From G965216905 sp965216905 (GTDB lineage Bacteria > Actinomycetota > Acidimicrobiia > Spongiisociales > ZC4RG35): 64,000 bases of DNA. The stretch lies in the NCBI GenBank assembly GCA_965216905.1, contig OZ244213.1:3417301-3481300 (forward strand). The letters run 5' to 3'. Shown here piece after piece: positions 23,940 through 32,913 of this stretch. The notes below the pieces were generated by a model, which was not told the origin of the DNA, did not search any database, and saw nothing but the letters and a program-made list of their open reading frames with translations. Position 1 is the first letter of the stretch; every line of letters begins with the position of its first letter. The translations under genes were made by a program, and so were the position numbers.

Positions 23940-25030
23940 GCTCTCACCTCGAGCTTCCATTCGGTTCCGCGGTCGGTTCTCACCGTGGCGCGGCCACCCA
24001 CCCTTTCCAGGCGACCGACGATCGACTCACGAATCCCTCGCCGGTCGCGGCCGACCGATTCGGGGTCGAACCCGATACCCCGGTCACGAACGTACACGGT
24101 GGCTCGGCGTTCGTCGGCCTCACCGAAGACTGCAACCGTCGCGACGGACGAGTGTTTGGCCGCGTTGACCATCGCCTCGCGGGCGGCCGCCACCAGCTCG
24201 CCGATGGCCAGTCCGGCGCCCGCCTCCCCCACGGTCACCACGTCGACCGCCACCCGGTACCGCTCCTCGACGTCGGCGGCCACCGCTCGGAGGCGCTCGT
24301 CCAGACCAGAAGCGTCCTCCGGGGCGGCGCCATACAACCAATCGCGCAGCTCACGCTCTTGCCGGCGGGCCAGAGCGATCACCTCCTCCGGCCGCCCGGC
24401 GTTCCGCTGCACCAGCGCCAACGTCTGGAGAACCGAATCGTGGAGGTGACGGGAGATCTCCTCTCGTTCCTCGGCACGGACGGCCACCGCCTGTGCTTCG
24501 GCGACCGTCGACTGGGATCGGCGCAGCACACCCATGGTCCAGACGGCGATGGCGGCACCGACCGGGTAGACGAGCACCTGCGAGACCGGGAACGCCACTT
24601 CGCTCGAACCCACACCGAGTTGCCACGCCACCAGCGCAGCCAGCACGGCAGCCGCCAGCCAGGCCGTATTGCGGGAGCGCACCGAGGCGACGATGACCAC
24701 GATCAGCGGGAAACCCCCGTAGAACAAGGTACCGGCGTCCGCCCAGAACACCGCCAGCACCGAGAAACACGCCAGGACGAGGTCGACGAGAACCACGGGA
24801 CGCCAGGTCGCCGTGAATGGATCCGTTCGAAACAGGACGCTGGTGATCGCCGCCCACAACAGCGCCACCGCCAACGTCCACCACGGGTACGGCAAGCCCA
24901 CGCCCTCCCAGCCGACAACAGCGGAGAGCAGCGCCCACCATCCCAACCCGACGAGTCGGGCGCCGTGGGCAATGCGTCGCAGCACCAGCTCGTGGGTGGT
25001 CTGCGCCGGGACTTCCGCCATGGGGAACAT
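23936..25030 (-). CDS. Sensor histidine kinase, NarL-partner (HisKA_3) type
   Basis: A ~364-residue membrane sensor. The N-terminal half has about six hydrophobic helices and no large extracytoplasmic domain, suggesting sensing of membrane or intramembrane cues. The dimerisation and phosphorylation domain is EEREEISRHLHDSVLQTLA (His in RHLHDS), followed by an ATPase domain with AAREAMVNAAKHS (N box) and RDRGIGFDPE (G1). Start is ATG 25030 or 25021. It is divergent from the lipoprotein gene at 25093, with 62 nt between. Confidence 0.9.
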   Translation of the reverse strand: MFPMAEVPAQTTHELVLRRIAHGARLVGLGWWALLSAVVGWEGVGLPYPWWTLAVALLWAAITSVLFRTDPFTATWRPVVLVDLVLACFSVLAVFWADAGTLFYGGFPLIVVIVASVRSRNTAWLAAAVLAALVAWQLGVGSSEVAFPVSQVLVYPVGAAIAVWTMGVLRRSQSTVAEAQAVAVRAEEREEISRHLHDSVLQTLALVQRNAGRPEEVIALARRQERELRDWLYGAAPEDASGLDERLRAVAADVEERYRVAVDVVTVGEAGAGLAIGELVAAAREAMVNAAKHSSVATVAVFGEADERRATVYVRDRGIGFDPESVGRDRRGIRESIVGRLERVGGRATVRTDRGTEWKLEVRA

Positions 25031-25092
25031 CGTACGGCCATCGTCCGAGCGCTCACGCCCGAACATCCCGTCGACAGGAGTAGCGTTCCGTC

Positions 25093-26010
25093 GTGCCGCG
25101 TCTGCGTATGGGAGTACTCGCCGTTGGACTGGTTGGCGGACTGACCGCCGCCGCCTGCACACCGCAGGTGTCCGAATCGACGGTGTCGACAGTCCGAGCC
25201 GCTCCTCCGGCGACGGTCGACGCCGACACGGCGACTTCCACCGATCCGGACACCTCCCGAGACGAACTGCCACTCCCGAACACGTCGGGGATCTGCGCAG
25301 ACCGGGAAGCCCCGTTCTCGGCCGAGGGGGTTCTCCCCGCAGCGAGCACCGAGGAGGCATCGACCGACGCCACGACGCTGGCGACCCTCGATTGGGACTC
25401 GAGCGAGGCATGCGACCGCTTGGAGTTCACATTCGTGACCGCCGAAGGTGCCCCGGCGGTGACCCCTCCCCTGGTGGTCGGCACGTTCCTCCGCGATGCG
25501 GGGGTCCTGCGGATCGACTTCGATGAAGCCATCGACACGACCGCTTGGTCGCGCCGGACCATCGAGTCGGAGATGGTGACCGAAGCGTTCGTCGTACGCA
25601 GGCTCGAAGGACACCTGTCGGTGGACCTGCACCTGGCGACGCCGGCCTTCGCTCGGATCGCCGCCGTGTCCTCGCCCGCCGCACTCCTCGTCGATCTGGT
25701 GCCGGGCGGGGTGGATTACCCGGCGCCGCCGGTGGTCGTCGATGACACCGTGATCGTCAGGCCGACCGGCGGATCGGCACGCTATCCCGTCACCGTCGAG
25801 GGGTATCGCAGGACTGAAGAAGGTGTGTCGAACGGAACGCTGGCAGGGGGCGGCGGAACGGAGGCTCGGAGCGCGTCGGCCGTTCCCGACGACGACGTCG
25901 CCTGGCGCGGGTTCGTCATGGTCTTTCCGAACGGTCCGACGGGAACCGTCGTGTTCACGCTGGAGGGCTCCGATGGCACGGGTGCCCAGACGACGTTCAC
26001 CGTGGAGTGA
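25093..26010 (+). CDS. Lipoprotein with AMIN-like domain (tentative)
   Basis: A 305-residue secreted protein with a signal peptide and lipobox (LTAAAC, Cys near residue 22), so it is likely a membrane-anchored lipoprotein. A Thr/Asp/Pro-rich linker leads to a beta-rich domain (about 95-215: CDRLEFTFV ... GVLRIDFDEAI ... LLVDLVPGG) that resembles AMIN-like cell-wall-associated domains, then a second beta domain (VTVEGYRR ... FVMVFPNGPTGTVVFTLEG). Start GTG 25093. Its end overlaps the rimM end tail-to-tail by 14 nt. Next to a sensor kinase, it could be an envelope sensor component; that is inference. Confidence 0.65.
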   Translation: MPRLRMGVLAVGLVGGLTAAACTPQVSESTVSTVRAAPPATVDADTATSTDPDTSRDELPLPNTSGICADREAPFSAEGVLPAASTEEASTDATTLATLDWDSSEACDRLEFTFVTAEGAPAVTPPLVVGTFLRDAGVLRIDFDEAIDTTAWSRRTIESEMVTEAFVVRRLEGHLSVDLHLATPAFARIAAVSSPAALLVDLVPGGVDYPAPPVVVDDTVIVRPTGGSARYPVTVEGYRRTEEGVSNGTLAGGGGTEARSASAVPDDDVAWRGFVMVFPNGPTGTVVFTLEGSDGTGAQTTFTVE

Positions 26011-26563
26011 ACAGGCCCTCGATGGCGGCGACGGTGAGCACTGCGGATCCGAGATCGACGCGCTCGACGATTGCAGCGACGAATGGGATCTCGACGATGC
26101 CTTCTTCCGTTCTGACCTCCAGCCGGGGTTGCAGGCCAGCGTCGATCACCGCCTCGACGACCCCGTGACCCGTACCCGACGCATCGACGACCTCGAGGCC
26201 CACCAGCTGATCCGGCCAGAACTCGTCCGGATCGAGGTCCCGACGGTCGGCGTCGGCGATCGAGACGTCCAGCCCCCGCAGCGACTCGGCGGTTGAACGA
26301 TCGGCGACTCCCGAGAACCGAATCAGCAGGGGGCCATCGGTCTGGTGAACCTGCTCGATGATCCTCGCCGTGCCTCCAACCGAGACCGACGCTCCCTTTC
26401 GGAAGCGATCCGGGTTGTCCGAATCGGGTTTGACCACCACCAGCCCGCCGAGACCGTGGGGACGTCCCACGGTGCCAACGACGACCCGGTCAGTCGACGA
26501 ACTCGACGCCAGCCGACAGCCCTTCCTCGTCGGCGGCCGCCTGGGCAACCGCTCGGATCGCAC
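25997..26563 (-). CDS. rimM: 16S rRNA processing protein RimM
   Basis: RimM binds S19 and assists maturation of the 30S head. Motifs: VVVGTVGRPHGLGGLVVV at the start of the N-terminal barrel, the LRGLDVSI strand, and the PRC-barrel region with DEFWPDQLVGLEV, ending in IPFVAAIVERVDL. The start is problematic: there is no ATG, GTG or TTG near the expected N-terminus. The nearest canonical codon is GTG 26563, which overlaps khpA by 74 nt and adds ~20 unrelated residues; a CTG at 26512 is an alternative. Confidence 0.88.
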   Translation of the reverse strand: MRSERLPRRPPTRKGCRLASSSSTDRVVVGTVGRPHGLGGLVVVKPDSDNPDRFRKGASVSVGGTARIIEQVHQTDGPLLIRFSGVADRSTAESLRGLDVSIADADRRDLDPDEFWPDQLVGLEVVDASGTGHGVVEAVIDAGLQPRLEVRTEEGIVEIPFVAAIVERVDLGSAVLTVAAIEGLFTPR

Positions 26564-26753
26564 GCGCCACCCGACCGCGCCTCCCGATCACACGACCCAT
26601 GTCGCCCTGCGCAGTCTTCACCTCGGCCACGATCTCGTCCGGACCTTGTTCGACCATGGTCACCTCGACACCATCCGGGTTCGAGACGATCTCGCGGACG
26701 ATGAACCCGACGACGTTGCGAACGATCTCACCGCGTGCACGTTCCGTCATCAT
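26490..26753 (-). CDS. khpA: KH-domain RNA-binding protein KhpA
   Basis: An 87-residue single-KH protein (formerly UPF0109) that binds RNA, in many Gram-positives as a partner of KhpB. The type-II KH signature GDMGRVIGRRGR is intact, preceded by the family pattern FIVREIVSNPDGVEV. The ATG overlaps the rpsP stop as ATGA. The rpsP-khpA-rimM-trmD order is standard; trmD is displaced here. KhpB is not in the window. Confidence 0.93.
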   Translation of the reverse strand: MMTERARGEIVRNVVGFIVREIVSNPDGVEVTMVEQGPDEIVAEVKTAQGDMGRVIGRRGRVARAIRAVAQAAADEEGLSAGVEFVD

Positions 26754-27262
26754 TCCTCCTCTGACGTATCGCTCGAGGAGGCCTCATCGGTCGAGTCCCC
26801 GGCCGCTTCCCCGGCCGCTTCCCCGGCCGCTTCCCCGGCCGCTTCCCCGGTCTCTTCACCGGGCTCGGCGGCTTCCAGATCGCCGGACGGGGCATCGGCA
26901 TCCGCCACTGGTCCGGCGGGCTGGTCATCGCTCGACTCGGCTGCCTCGGCAGCCGGAGCCTCGGTCTGCTGATTCTGCGCCGACACGGTGTGAATCTTGC
27001 CGGCCGCCACCTTGTAGCGGGACATCGCTCCCGAGATCTCGAGAAGCTTGCGAGCCGTCTCGGTGGGCTGGGCGCCCTTGCTCAGCCAGTCCATGGCGCG
27101 CTCGTTGTCGATGTCGATGATCGATGGGTCCTGATTGGGGTCGTAGCGACCCAGCAGCTCGATGTACCGGCCGTCGCGCGGGGCCCGCCCGTCGATGACC
27201 ACGACGCGGTAATACGCGCTCTTCTTCTTGCCCATCCGCATCAAGCGGATCTTGACCGCCAT
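26750..27262 (-). CDS. rpsP: 30S ribosomal protein S16 with repeat-bearing C-terminal extension
   Basis: The first ~85 residues are standard S16: AVKIRLMRMGKKKSAYYRVV, DGRYIELLGRYDP and the GAQPTETARKLL segment. The protein continues to 170 residues, against about 80-100 in many bacteria. The tail is acidic and alanine-rich, with an EAAG-type four-residue repeat coded by a 12-bp tandem array (26797-26856) and a DSTDEASSSDTSEEE end. Some actinobacterial S16 proteins have acidic tails, so this is an exaggerated form. Start ATG 27262; coupled to khpA. Confidence 0.93.
   Translation of the reverse strand: MAVKIRLMRMGKKKSAYYRVVVIDGRAPRDGRYIELLGRYDPNQDPSIIDIDNERAMDWLSKGAQPTETARKLLEISGAMSRYKVAAGKIHTVSAQNQQTEAPAAEAAESSDDQPAGPVADADAPSGDLEAAEPGEETGEAAGEAAGEAAGEAAGDSTDEASSSDTSEEE
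26797..26856 (-). repeat. 12-bp tandem array inside rpsP
   Basis: Four perfect consecutive copies of CCCCGGCCGCTT (plus strand) and a fifth imperfect copy, coding the AAGE-type repeat of the S16 tail. Unit length is a multiple of three, so gain or loss of units keeps the frame. Confidence 0.9.
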
Positions 27263-27434
27263 GCTCTACTCCACTCGTTCGGCTGTTTCATCGGTGTGTT
27301 TCATCGGCTTCAGCGGTGCGCCTGGGCCCGGCGATCCGGTTCGGCGGGTGCCCGAAGGCTCGCTCTCAACCGATGGAACCAGACTCCGGGTCCGCCCGGC
27401 GGGCTTGCACCGCCGGACCGTTCACCGTGCTCGT

Positions 27435-28768
27435 TCACCTTCGCGGGCGGCGCCCGGAACCCATCCCGGGAAGGCCGGGTACACCCCGGCCACCGAGCAT
27501 CGCCTTCATCATCTTCTGAGCATCCGCGAATTGCTTCAGCAGGCGATTCACGTCCTGGGGGGTCGTGCCCGAGCCGGCGGCGATTCGCTTGCGGCGGCTT
27601 CCGCTGATGATCTTTGGGTTGCGCCGTTCCTGGGGAGTCATCGATCGGATGATCGCTTCGACTCGCGCGATGTCGCGGTCGTCCACCTCGACGTCACGGA
27701 GAGCGGAACCGGCGCCGGGGAGCATAGCAAGGATGTCTTTGAGCGGCCCCATCCGCTTGAGCGATTGGAACTGCTCCAGGAAGTCCTCCAGGTCGAACTT
27801 GCCCTTCTCCATCTTCTTGGCGGCCCGCTCCGCCTGTTCGACGTCGAAGGTCTCCTCCGCCTTCTCGATCAGCGTCAGCACGTCACCCATCCCAGGATCC
27901 GGCCGGCCATCCGATCGGGGAAGAACGGCTCGAACTCATCCAGCCCCTCGCCGAGACCTGCGAACTTGATCGGGACCCCGGTCACCTCGCGAACCGAGAT
28001 GGCGGCTCCACCCCGGGCGTCACCATCGAGTTTCGACAGCACCACGCCGGTCACCTGCGTCTGCTCGGCGAATCCCCTGGCCACGTTGACGGCGTCTTGG
28101 CCGGTCATGGCATCGACGACCAGCAGCACCTCGTGGGGGGTGACTTCCTTGCGGATGTCGGCGAGCTCCTTCATCAGGTCGGCGTCGATCTGCAACCGGC
28201 CGGCGGTGTCGATGATGACGGTGTCATGTCCGAATCGAACCGCCTCCTTCATACCGGCCTTGACCAACCGCCGCGGCCGCGACGTTCTGTCGGTGAACAC
28301 GGGAACCTCGATGCGCTCCCCGAGCGTCTGCAACTGCTCGACCGCCCCGGGACGCTGCAGGTCCGCGGCGATCATCATCGGACGGCGACCTTGCTTCTTG
28401 AGCAGCCGGGCAAGCTTTCCGGCGCTGGTGGTCTTGCCGGATCCCTGAAGGCCGACCATCAAGATCGTCAGCGGCGACGCGCCCTTGTTCAGCTCCACCG
28501 GCTCCGAGCCCAGCGTGGTGATGAGCTCCTCGTGCACGATCTTGATGACCTGCTGGCCCGGGCTGAGGCTCTTCGCCACGTCTACGCCGACGGCTCGGTC
28601 TCGGATCCTGGCGAGCAGACCCTTGACCACCGTGACGTTGACGTCGGCCTCCAAGAGCGCCAGGCGAACCTCTCGGAGTGCGGCGTCGACGTCGGCCTCG
28701 GACAGCTTGCCCTTGCCGCGCAGCCGGCCGAATACGTCCTCGAAGCGATCGGTGAGTGAATCGAACAT
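27435..28768 (-). CDS. ffh: Signal recognition particle protein Ffh, frameshifted as sequenced
   Basis: Ffh binds signal sequences and 4.5S RNA and targets proteins with FtsY. The N and G domains are in one frame (28768 to ~27893): GLQGSGKTT, DTAGR, LSKLDGDARGG, then FFPDRMAGRILG. There the frame breaks into WVTC and a stop, while the M domain continues in another frame from MGDVLTLIEKAEETFD through its Met-rich end (ADAQKMMKAMLGG). Intact Ffh reads ...RILGMGDV..., so a single base is missing around 27888-27895. As ffh is essential, a sequencing or assembly error is the likeliest cause. Start ATG 28768. Confidence 0.85.
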
Positions 28769-28827
28769 GGTGAGAAGCGTCAACGTAGATGAGTGCGAGA
28801 GGTTTGCACGAACCCTCCTGCCGCTCG

Positions 28828-29349
28828 TCAGCTCCGAGCTTCGATGCCGTCGAGGCCCTCCACCACCCGCCGGACGCGGCGTTCGAGCTCATCCAGGGAC
28901 GCCTGCAGCTCGGGTGGAAGGTCGGCGCTCGTCAACCGGTCACGGATCGATTCGAGGCGTCCCAGCAAGTCGTCGGTGATGGTCCCGGCCGTTTCGCTCA
29001 CTTCATCGGGTGCGGCCGATCGCAGGCGGTCGGGTGCAGCCTCCAAGTCCGCCTTCAGGGCGTCGATGTCGGCGAGGACCTCGGCGTCGGGTAGTCGCTC
29101 GGTCACTTCGGATCGCAGCGAATCGATCGAGTCCTGGAGTCGGTCGCGGTTCAGATCATCGAGGCCCGCGTCGGCGATGGCATCGGTCACGGCCTGCTGG
29201 GCCGCGACCCGGGCGTTCTCCAACGCCGAGCGGGCCGACTCCTCAACGGTGCCGCAGGCGACCAAGCCGGTCATCGCCACGGTGGCGATCGTGGTCACGA
29301 CCGAAGTGACGACCGCTCTGGCGCTCCCTGTCCCCCTCGACGTCCGCAT
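28828..29349 (-). CDS. Hypothetical coiled-coil lipoprotein
   Basis: About 173 residues. The N-terminus is a signal peptide with twin basic residues and a lipobox (MTGLVAC), so the mature protein is probably lipid-anchored. The rest is helical and acidic with repeated L-x-x-L heptads (DRLQDSIDSLRSEV, LESIRDRLTSADL), suggesting a coiled coil. No family recognised. Start ATG 29349 is chosen over upstream codons because it gives a proper signal peptide. It follows ffh's upstream side and is divergent from ppc, 137 nt away. Confidence 0.7.
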   Translation of the reverse strand: MRTSRGTGSARAVVTSVVTTIATVAMTGLVACGTVEESARSALENARVAAQQAVTDAIADAGLDDLNRDRLQDSIDSLRSEVTERLPDAEVLADIDALKADLEAAPDRLRSAAPDEVSETAGTITDDLLGRLESIRDRLTSADLPPELQASLDELERRVRRVVEGLDGIEARS

Positions 29350-29486
29350 GCCCTGGAGGCTACATCGGTTCATGGTCTGTGGCGGTACCTCCCTGGGAAG
29401 CCGCGCAGCCGGCGATCGACCAGCCTCGCTCCCACTCGGGGGCGGCCCGGAAGCAGCGGGAACTCGAGCGCCTACCCTCCTGTCCG

Positions 29487-32219
29487 ATGGAGCTCGAAGC
29501 ACGCGATGAGGCGCTCCGCGCCGACATCAGACGACTCGGATCCCAACTCGGCCAGACGCTGATCCGCCAGTCCGGCCCTGCGCTCCTCGAGCTCGTCGAG
29601 AACGTCCGCGCGACTACCAAATCGCTCCGGACGACATCGGACGGACGGGCTCGACTGGAGGACGTTCTCGGCGACCTACCGATGGACGACGTGATCGACG
29701 TCGTCCGGGCGTTCTCCACCTACTTCTATCTCGCCAACGTGGCCGAGCAATCCCATCGGGTCGGGGATCTCACGGCGCTCGACGACGAGCGCACGCTGGC
29801 CGCGACCGTCGACCGCATCCTCGCCGCCGACGTCGACCGTGATCTCCTGTCGGCGGTGGCCCAGCGGTTGGAGCTCCGCCCGGTGTTCACCGCCCATCCC
29901 ACCGAGGCGGCCCGGAGAAGCCTCCTGACGAAACTCGCCGTCGTCGCCGAGCTGTTGGAGCGGCGACGGGACGTCCGCCGCACCGATATCGAGCGGCATC
30001 GGATCGATCGCCGGGTCTCGGAGCTCATCGACCAGATATGGCAGACCGACGAGTTGCGGGCGGCACGTCCCCAGCCGCTCGACGAGGCCAGATCGGCCAT
30101 CTTCTACTTCGACCAACTCAGCCGGCGCGTCCTTCCCGAACTCGGTGACGAGATCGGTTATCAGCTCTCCCGACTCGACGTGGACGTCCGCGCCGCGATG
30201 CCGGTGATTCGATTCGGGTCGTGGGTGGGTGGCGACCGCGACGGCAACCCCTCGGTGACCGCTGACGTGACCCGAGCGGTCATCGAGTTGCAGCATGAGC
30301 ATGGACTTCGTGTGCTCATCGAACAGGTGGAGCGTGTCGCCGAGGAACTGTCGGCATCGACCCGCATCGTGGGGATCGATCATGAGCTGGCGGAGTCGCT
30401 GGAACAGGATCGCCAGGTGCTGCCCGAGGTCTGGAAGCGGTTCTCACGTTTGAACGCCGGTGAGCCGTATCGCCTGAAATGCGCATACATCCACCAGCGG
30501 CTTCGGAACACCCGCCGGCGTATCACCGAGGAAGCTCGCCACGTTCCGGGTATGGACTATGCCGATCCCGCCGCCCTGATCGACGACATCGAAACCATGG
30601 CGACATCTCTCCGGCGAAACGCCGGCGAGCTCCTCGCCGATGGAGTGGTGCTTCGCCTGCTCCGGACCGTCGAGACCTTCGGGTTCCACGTGGCGACTCT
30701 CGACGTTCGAGAACACGCACGGCGACACCATCACGCCCTCGCCGAACTGTACGAGCGCCTGGAGATCGACTACCCGATGGGCATCGACGACGTGGATGCC
30801 CGAGTCGCGCTGCTCACCGAAGAACTCGGAAACCGACGTCCCCTGGCGGGTCGGGCCGTGGCGCTGTCGCCGGAAGCGGCCGGCACGATGCAGACGTTCG
30901 AAGAGATACGCGAGGTGTTGGACCGATTCGGGAGCCGGGTGATCGAGTCGTACATCATCTCCATGACCCGTGACATCGACGACGTGCTGGCGGCGGTCGT
31001 GCTGGCGGCGGAGGCCGGGCTGGTCGACACCGGCACCGGCGTGGCGCGCATCGGCTTCGTTCCCCTCTTCGAGACGATCGAGGAACTGCGACGCGCCGGC
31101 GATCTGCTCGATCAACTGCTGTCGAATCCGCAGTACCGCAAGGTCCTCGACATCCGCGGCGGTCTCCAAGAGGTCATGCTCGGCTACTCCGACTCGAACA
31201 AGGCCGGGGGCATCACGACCTCACAGTGGGAGATCTACAAGGCGCAACGATTGCTCCGCAACACCGCCGAACGGCATGGCATCGTCCTTCGCCTGTTCCA
31301 TGGCAAGGGCGGCACCATCGGGCGAGGTGGCGGACCCACGCATTCGGCGATCCTCGCCCAACCGTCCGGCACCATCGACGGTCCGATCAAGATCACCGAA
31401 CAGGGTGAGGTCATCTCCGACAAGTACGGTCTCCCGGCGCTCGCGCACCGCAACCTCGAATTGGCGCTGTCGTCGGTCCTCCAGGCGTCACTCCTGCACC
31501 GAGCCTCCAGACAGCCCAAATCCGTGCTGTCGGTGTGGACCGAAACGATGGAGCTGATCTCCGACGCCGCATATCGGGCGTACCGCGACCTCGTCGAAGC
31601 CGACGGTCTCGTCGAGTATTTCCTGTCTTCCACGCCGGTGGAGGAGCTCGCCGACATGAACATCGGCTCTCGCCCGTCACGACGCCCTGGGGGAGGTTCG
31701 GGCCTCGACGATCTGCGAGCCATTCCCTGGGTGTTCGGCTGGACGCAGTCCCGCCAGATCGTGCCCGGCTGGTTCGGCGTCGGAACCGGCCTGGAGGCGG
31801 CACGGGCACAGGGTCGGGGCGACACCGTTGAGGAGATGTTCAGCAATTGGCAGTTCCTGCAGACCTTCATCGGCAACGTCGAGATGACGATGACCAAGAC
31901 CGATCTCGACATCGCGGCCCGCTACGTCGAGAAGCTGGTGGAGCCCCGCCATCATCATCTCTTCGACGTGATCACCGGCGAGTTCGAGCGGACCGAACGA
32001 CAACTTCGGGAGTTGACCGGTGGACCGTTGCTCTCCCGCTACGCGATCCTCGCCCGGACCCTGAATGTGCGGGACTACTACCTCGATCCGCTCAATCATC
32101 TCCAAGTCGATCTGCTCGCCCGATCGAGAGCGACCTCGGGCGACGAAGATCCGGATCTGGAGCGCGCCCTTCTCCTCACGGTCAACGGCATCGCCGCCGG
32201 CATGCGAAACACCGGATGA
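29487..32219 (+). CDS. ppc: Phosphoenolpyruvate carboxylase
   Basis: Anaplerotic enzyme fixing bicarbonate onto PEP to make oxaloacetate. About 910 residues, the usual length. Catalytic segments are intact: VFTAHPTEAARRSL (His137), GSWVGGDRDGNP, LGYSDSNKAGG, LFHGKGGTIGRGGGPTH (His and Arg), TEQGEVISDKYG, and RAIPWVFGWTQSR. The C-terminal end NGIAAGMRNTG fits the family, whose last residues close the active site. I chose ATG 29487 because family similarity begins there; an in-frame start at 29379 would add unrelated residues. Confidence 0.96.
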   Translation: MELEARDEALRADIRRLGSQLGQTLIRQSGPALLELVENVRATTKSLRTTSDGRARLEDVLGDLPMDDVIDVVRAFSTYFYLANVAEQSHRVGDLTALDDERTLAATVDRILAADVDRDLLSAVAQRLELRPVFTAHPTEAARRSLLTKLAVVAELLERRRDVRRTDIERHRIDRRVSELIDQIWQTDELRAARPQPLDEARSAIFYFDQLSRRVLPELGDEIGYQLSRLDVDVRAAMPVIRFGSWVGGDRDGNPSVTADVTRAVIELQHEHGLRVLIEQVERVAEELSASTRIVGIDHELAESLEQDRQVLPEVWKRFSRLNAGEPYRLKCAYIHQRLRNTRRRITEEARHVPGMDYADPAALIDDIETMATSLRRNAGELLADGVVLRLLRTVETFGFHVATLDVREHARRHHHALAELYERLEIDYPMGIDDVDARVALLTEELGNRRPLAGRAVALSPEAAGTMQTFEEIREVLDRFGSRVIESYIISMTRDIDDVLAAVVLAAEAGLVDTGTGVARIGFVPLFETIEELRRAGDLLDQLLSNPQYRKVLDIRGGLQEVMLGYSDSNKAGGITTSQWEIYKAQRLLRNTAERHGIVLRLFHGKGGTIGRGGGPTHSAILAQPSGTIDGPIKITEQGEVISDKYGLPALAHRNLELALSSVLQASLLHRASRQPKSVLSVWTETMELISDAAYRAYRDLVEADGLVEYFLSSTPVEELADMNIGSRPSRRPGGGSGLDDLRAIPWVFGWTQSRQIVPGWFGVGTGLEAARAQGRGDTVEEMFSNWQFLQTFIGNVEMTMTKTDLDIAARYVEKLVEPRHHHLFDVITGEFERTERQLRELTGGPLLSRYAILARTLNVRDYYLDPLNHLQVDLLARSRATSGDEDPDLERALLLTVNGIAAGMRNTG

Positions 32220-32295
32220 CAAACCGGGCGAACTGCCGGTCTGCCGGCCCAACGGGACGCGACAATGGCGCTCGATGGCCAGCAGGAAGGAACCC

Positions 32296-32913
32296 ATGAT
32301 CACCGTCGTCGATCATCCGCTCGCGGCGCACCAGCTCGGCATGCTTCGAGACCGATCCACCGAATCGACGGACTTCCGCCGGGCCGCCCGCATCCTCTCC
32401 TACCTGCTGGTGGCGGAAGCCACCTCCGACCTCGCCACCGTCGACCACGACGTCGTCACGCCGCTGGAGTCGGCCACCGCACGGCGGATCGCCCAACCGA
32501 TCGTGGTCGTGGCCGTCTTTCGGGCCGGCCTCGGCCTCCTCGACGCCGCCATCGACCTCCTGCCGGATGCGCGGATCGGCTACGCAGGCGTGCAACGCAA
32601 CGAGGAGACCGCCGAACCCGTCGAGTACTACACCAAGTTCCCCGACATGACCGACGCACGGGTGCTCATCCTCGAACCGATGCTCGCCACGGGTGGGTCG
32701 CTGGAATGGGCCGTTGCCAAGGTCAAGGAGCATGGCGCCACGGATGTCACGGCGGTGTGCGTGGTGGCCGCACCGGTGGGCATCGATCGGATGACGGCCG
32801 AACACCCCGATGTCCGGGTGGTCACCGCGTCCATCGACCGCGATCTCGACCACAACTTCTACATCCGACCCGGCCTGGGCGACATGGGTGATCGGCTGTT
32901 CGGCACCGCGTGA
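32296..32913 (+). CDS. upp: Uracil phosphoribosyltransferase
   Basis: A 205-residue salvage enzyme converting uracil and PRPP to UMP. The PRPP-binding loop is LILEPMLATGGSLEWA, with AGLGLLDAAIDLLP, the uracil-site segment YIRPGLGDMGDR near the C-terminus, and VVAAPVGIDRM. An AGGAAGG ribosome site precedes the ATG. The gene overlaps the following alkyltransferase-like gene by 4 nt. It fits the salvage theme of deoA, deoB and cdd further along. Confidence 0.95.
   Translation: MITVVDHPLAAHQLGMLRDRSTESTDFRRAARILSYLLVAEATSDLATVDHDVVTPLESATARRIAQPIVVVAVFRAGLGLLDAAIDLLPDARIGYAGVQRNEETAEPVEYYTKFPDMTDARVLILEPMLATGGSLEWAVAKVKEHGATDVTAVCVVAAPVGIDRMTAEHPDVRVVTASIDRDLDHNFYIRPGLGDMGDRLFGTA

Noticed and set aside
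26358..26972. Plus-strand frame with SPAASPAASP repeats
   Set aside because: Antisense reading of the S16 tail array and khpA; no start context or conserved domain.
27435..28768. Programmed frameshift in ffh
   Set aside because: No slippery heptamer or stem-loop evident at 27888-27895, and no precedent in ffh. A base error is the simpler explanation.
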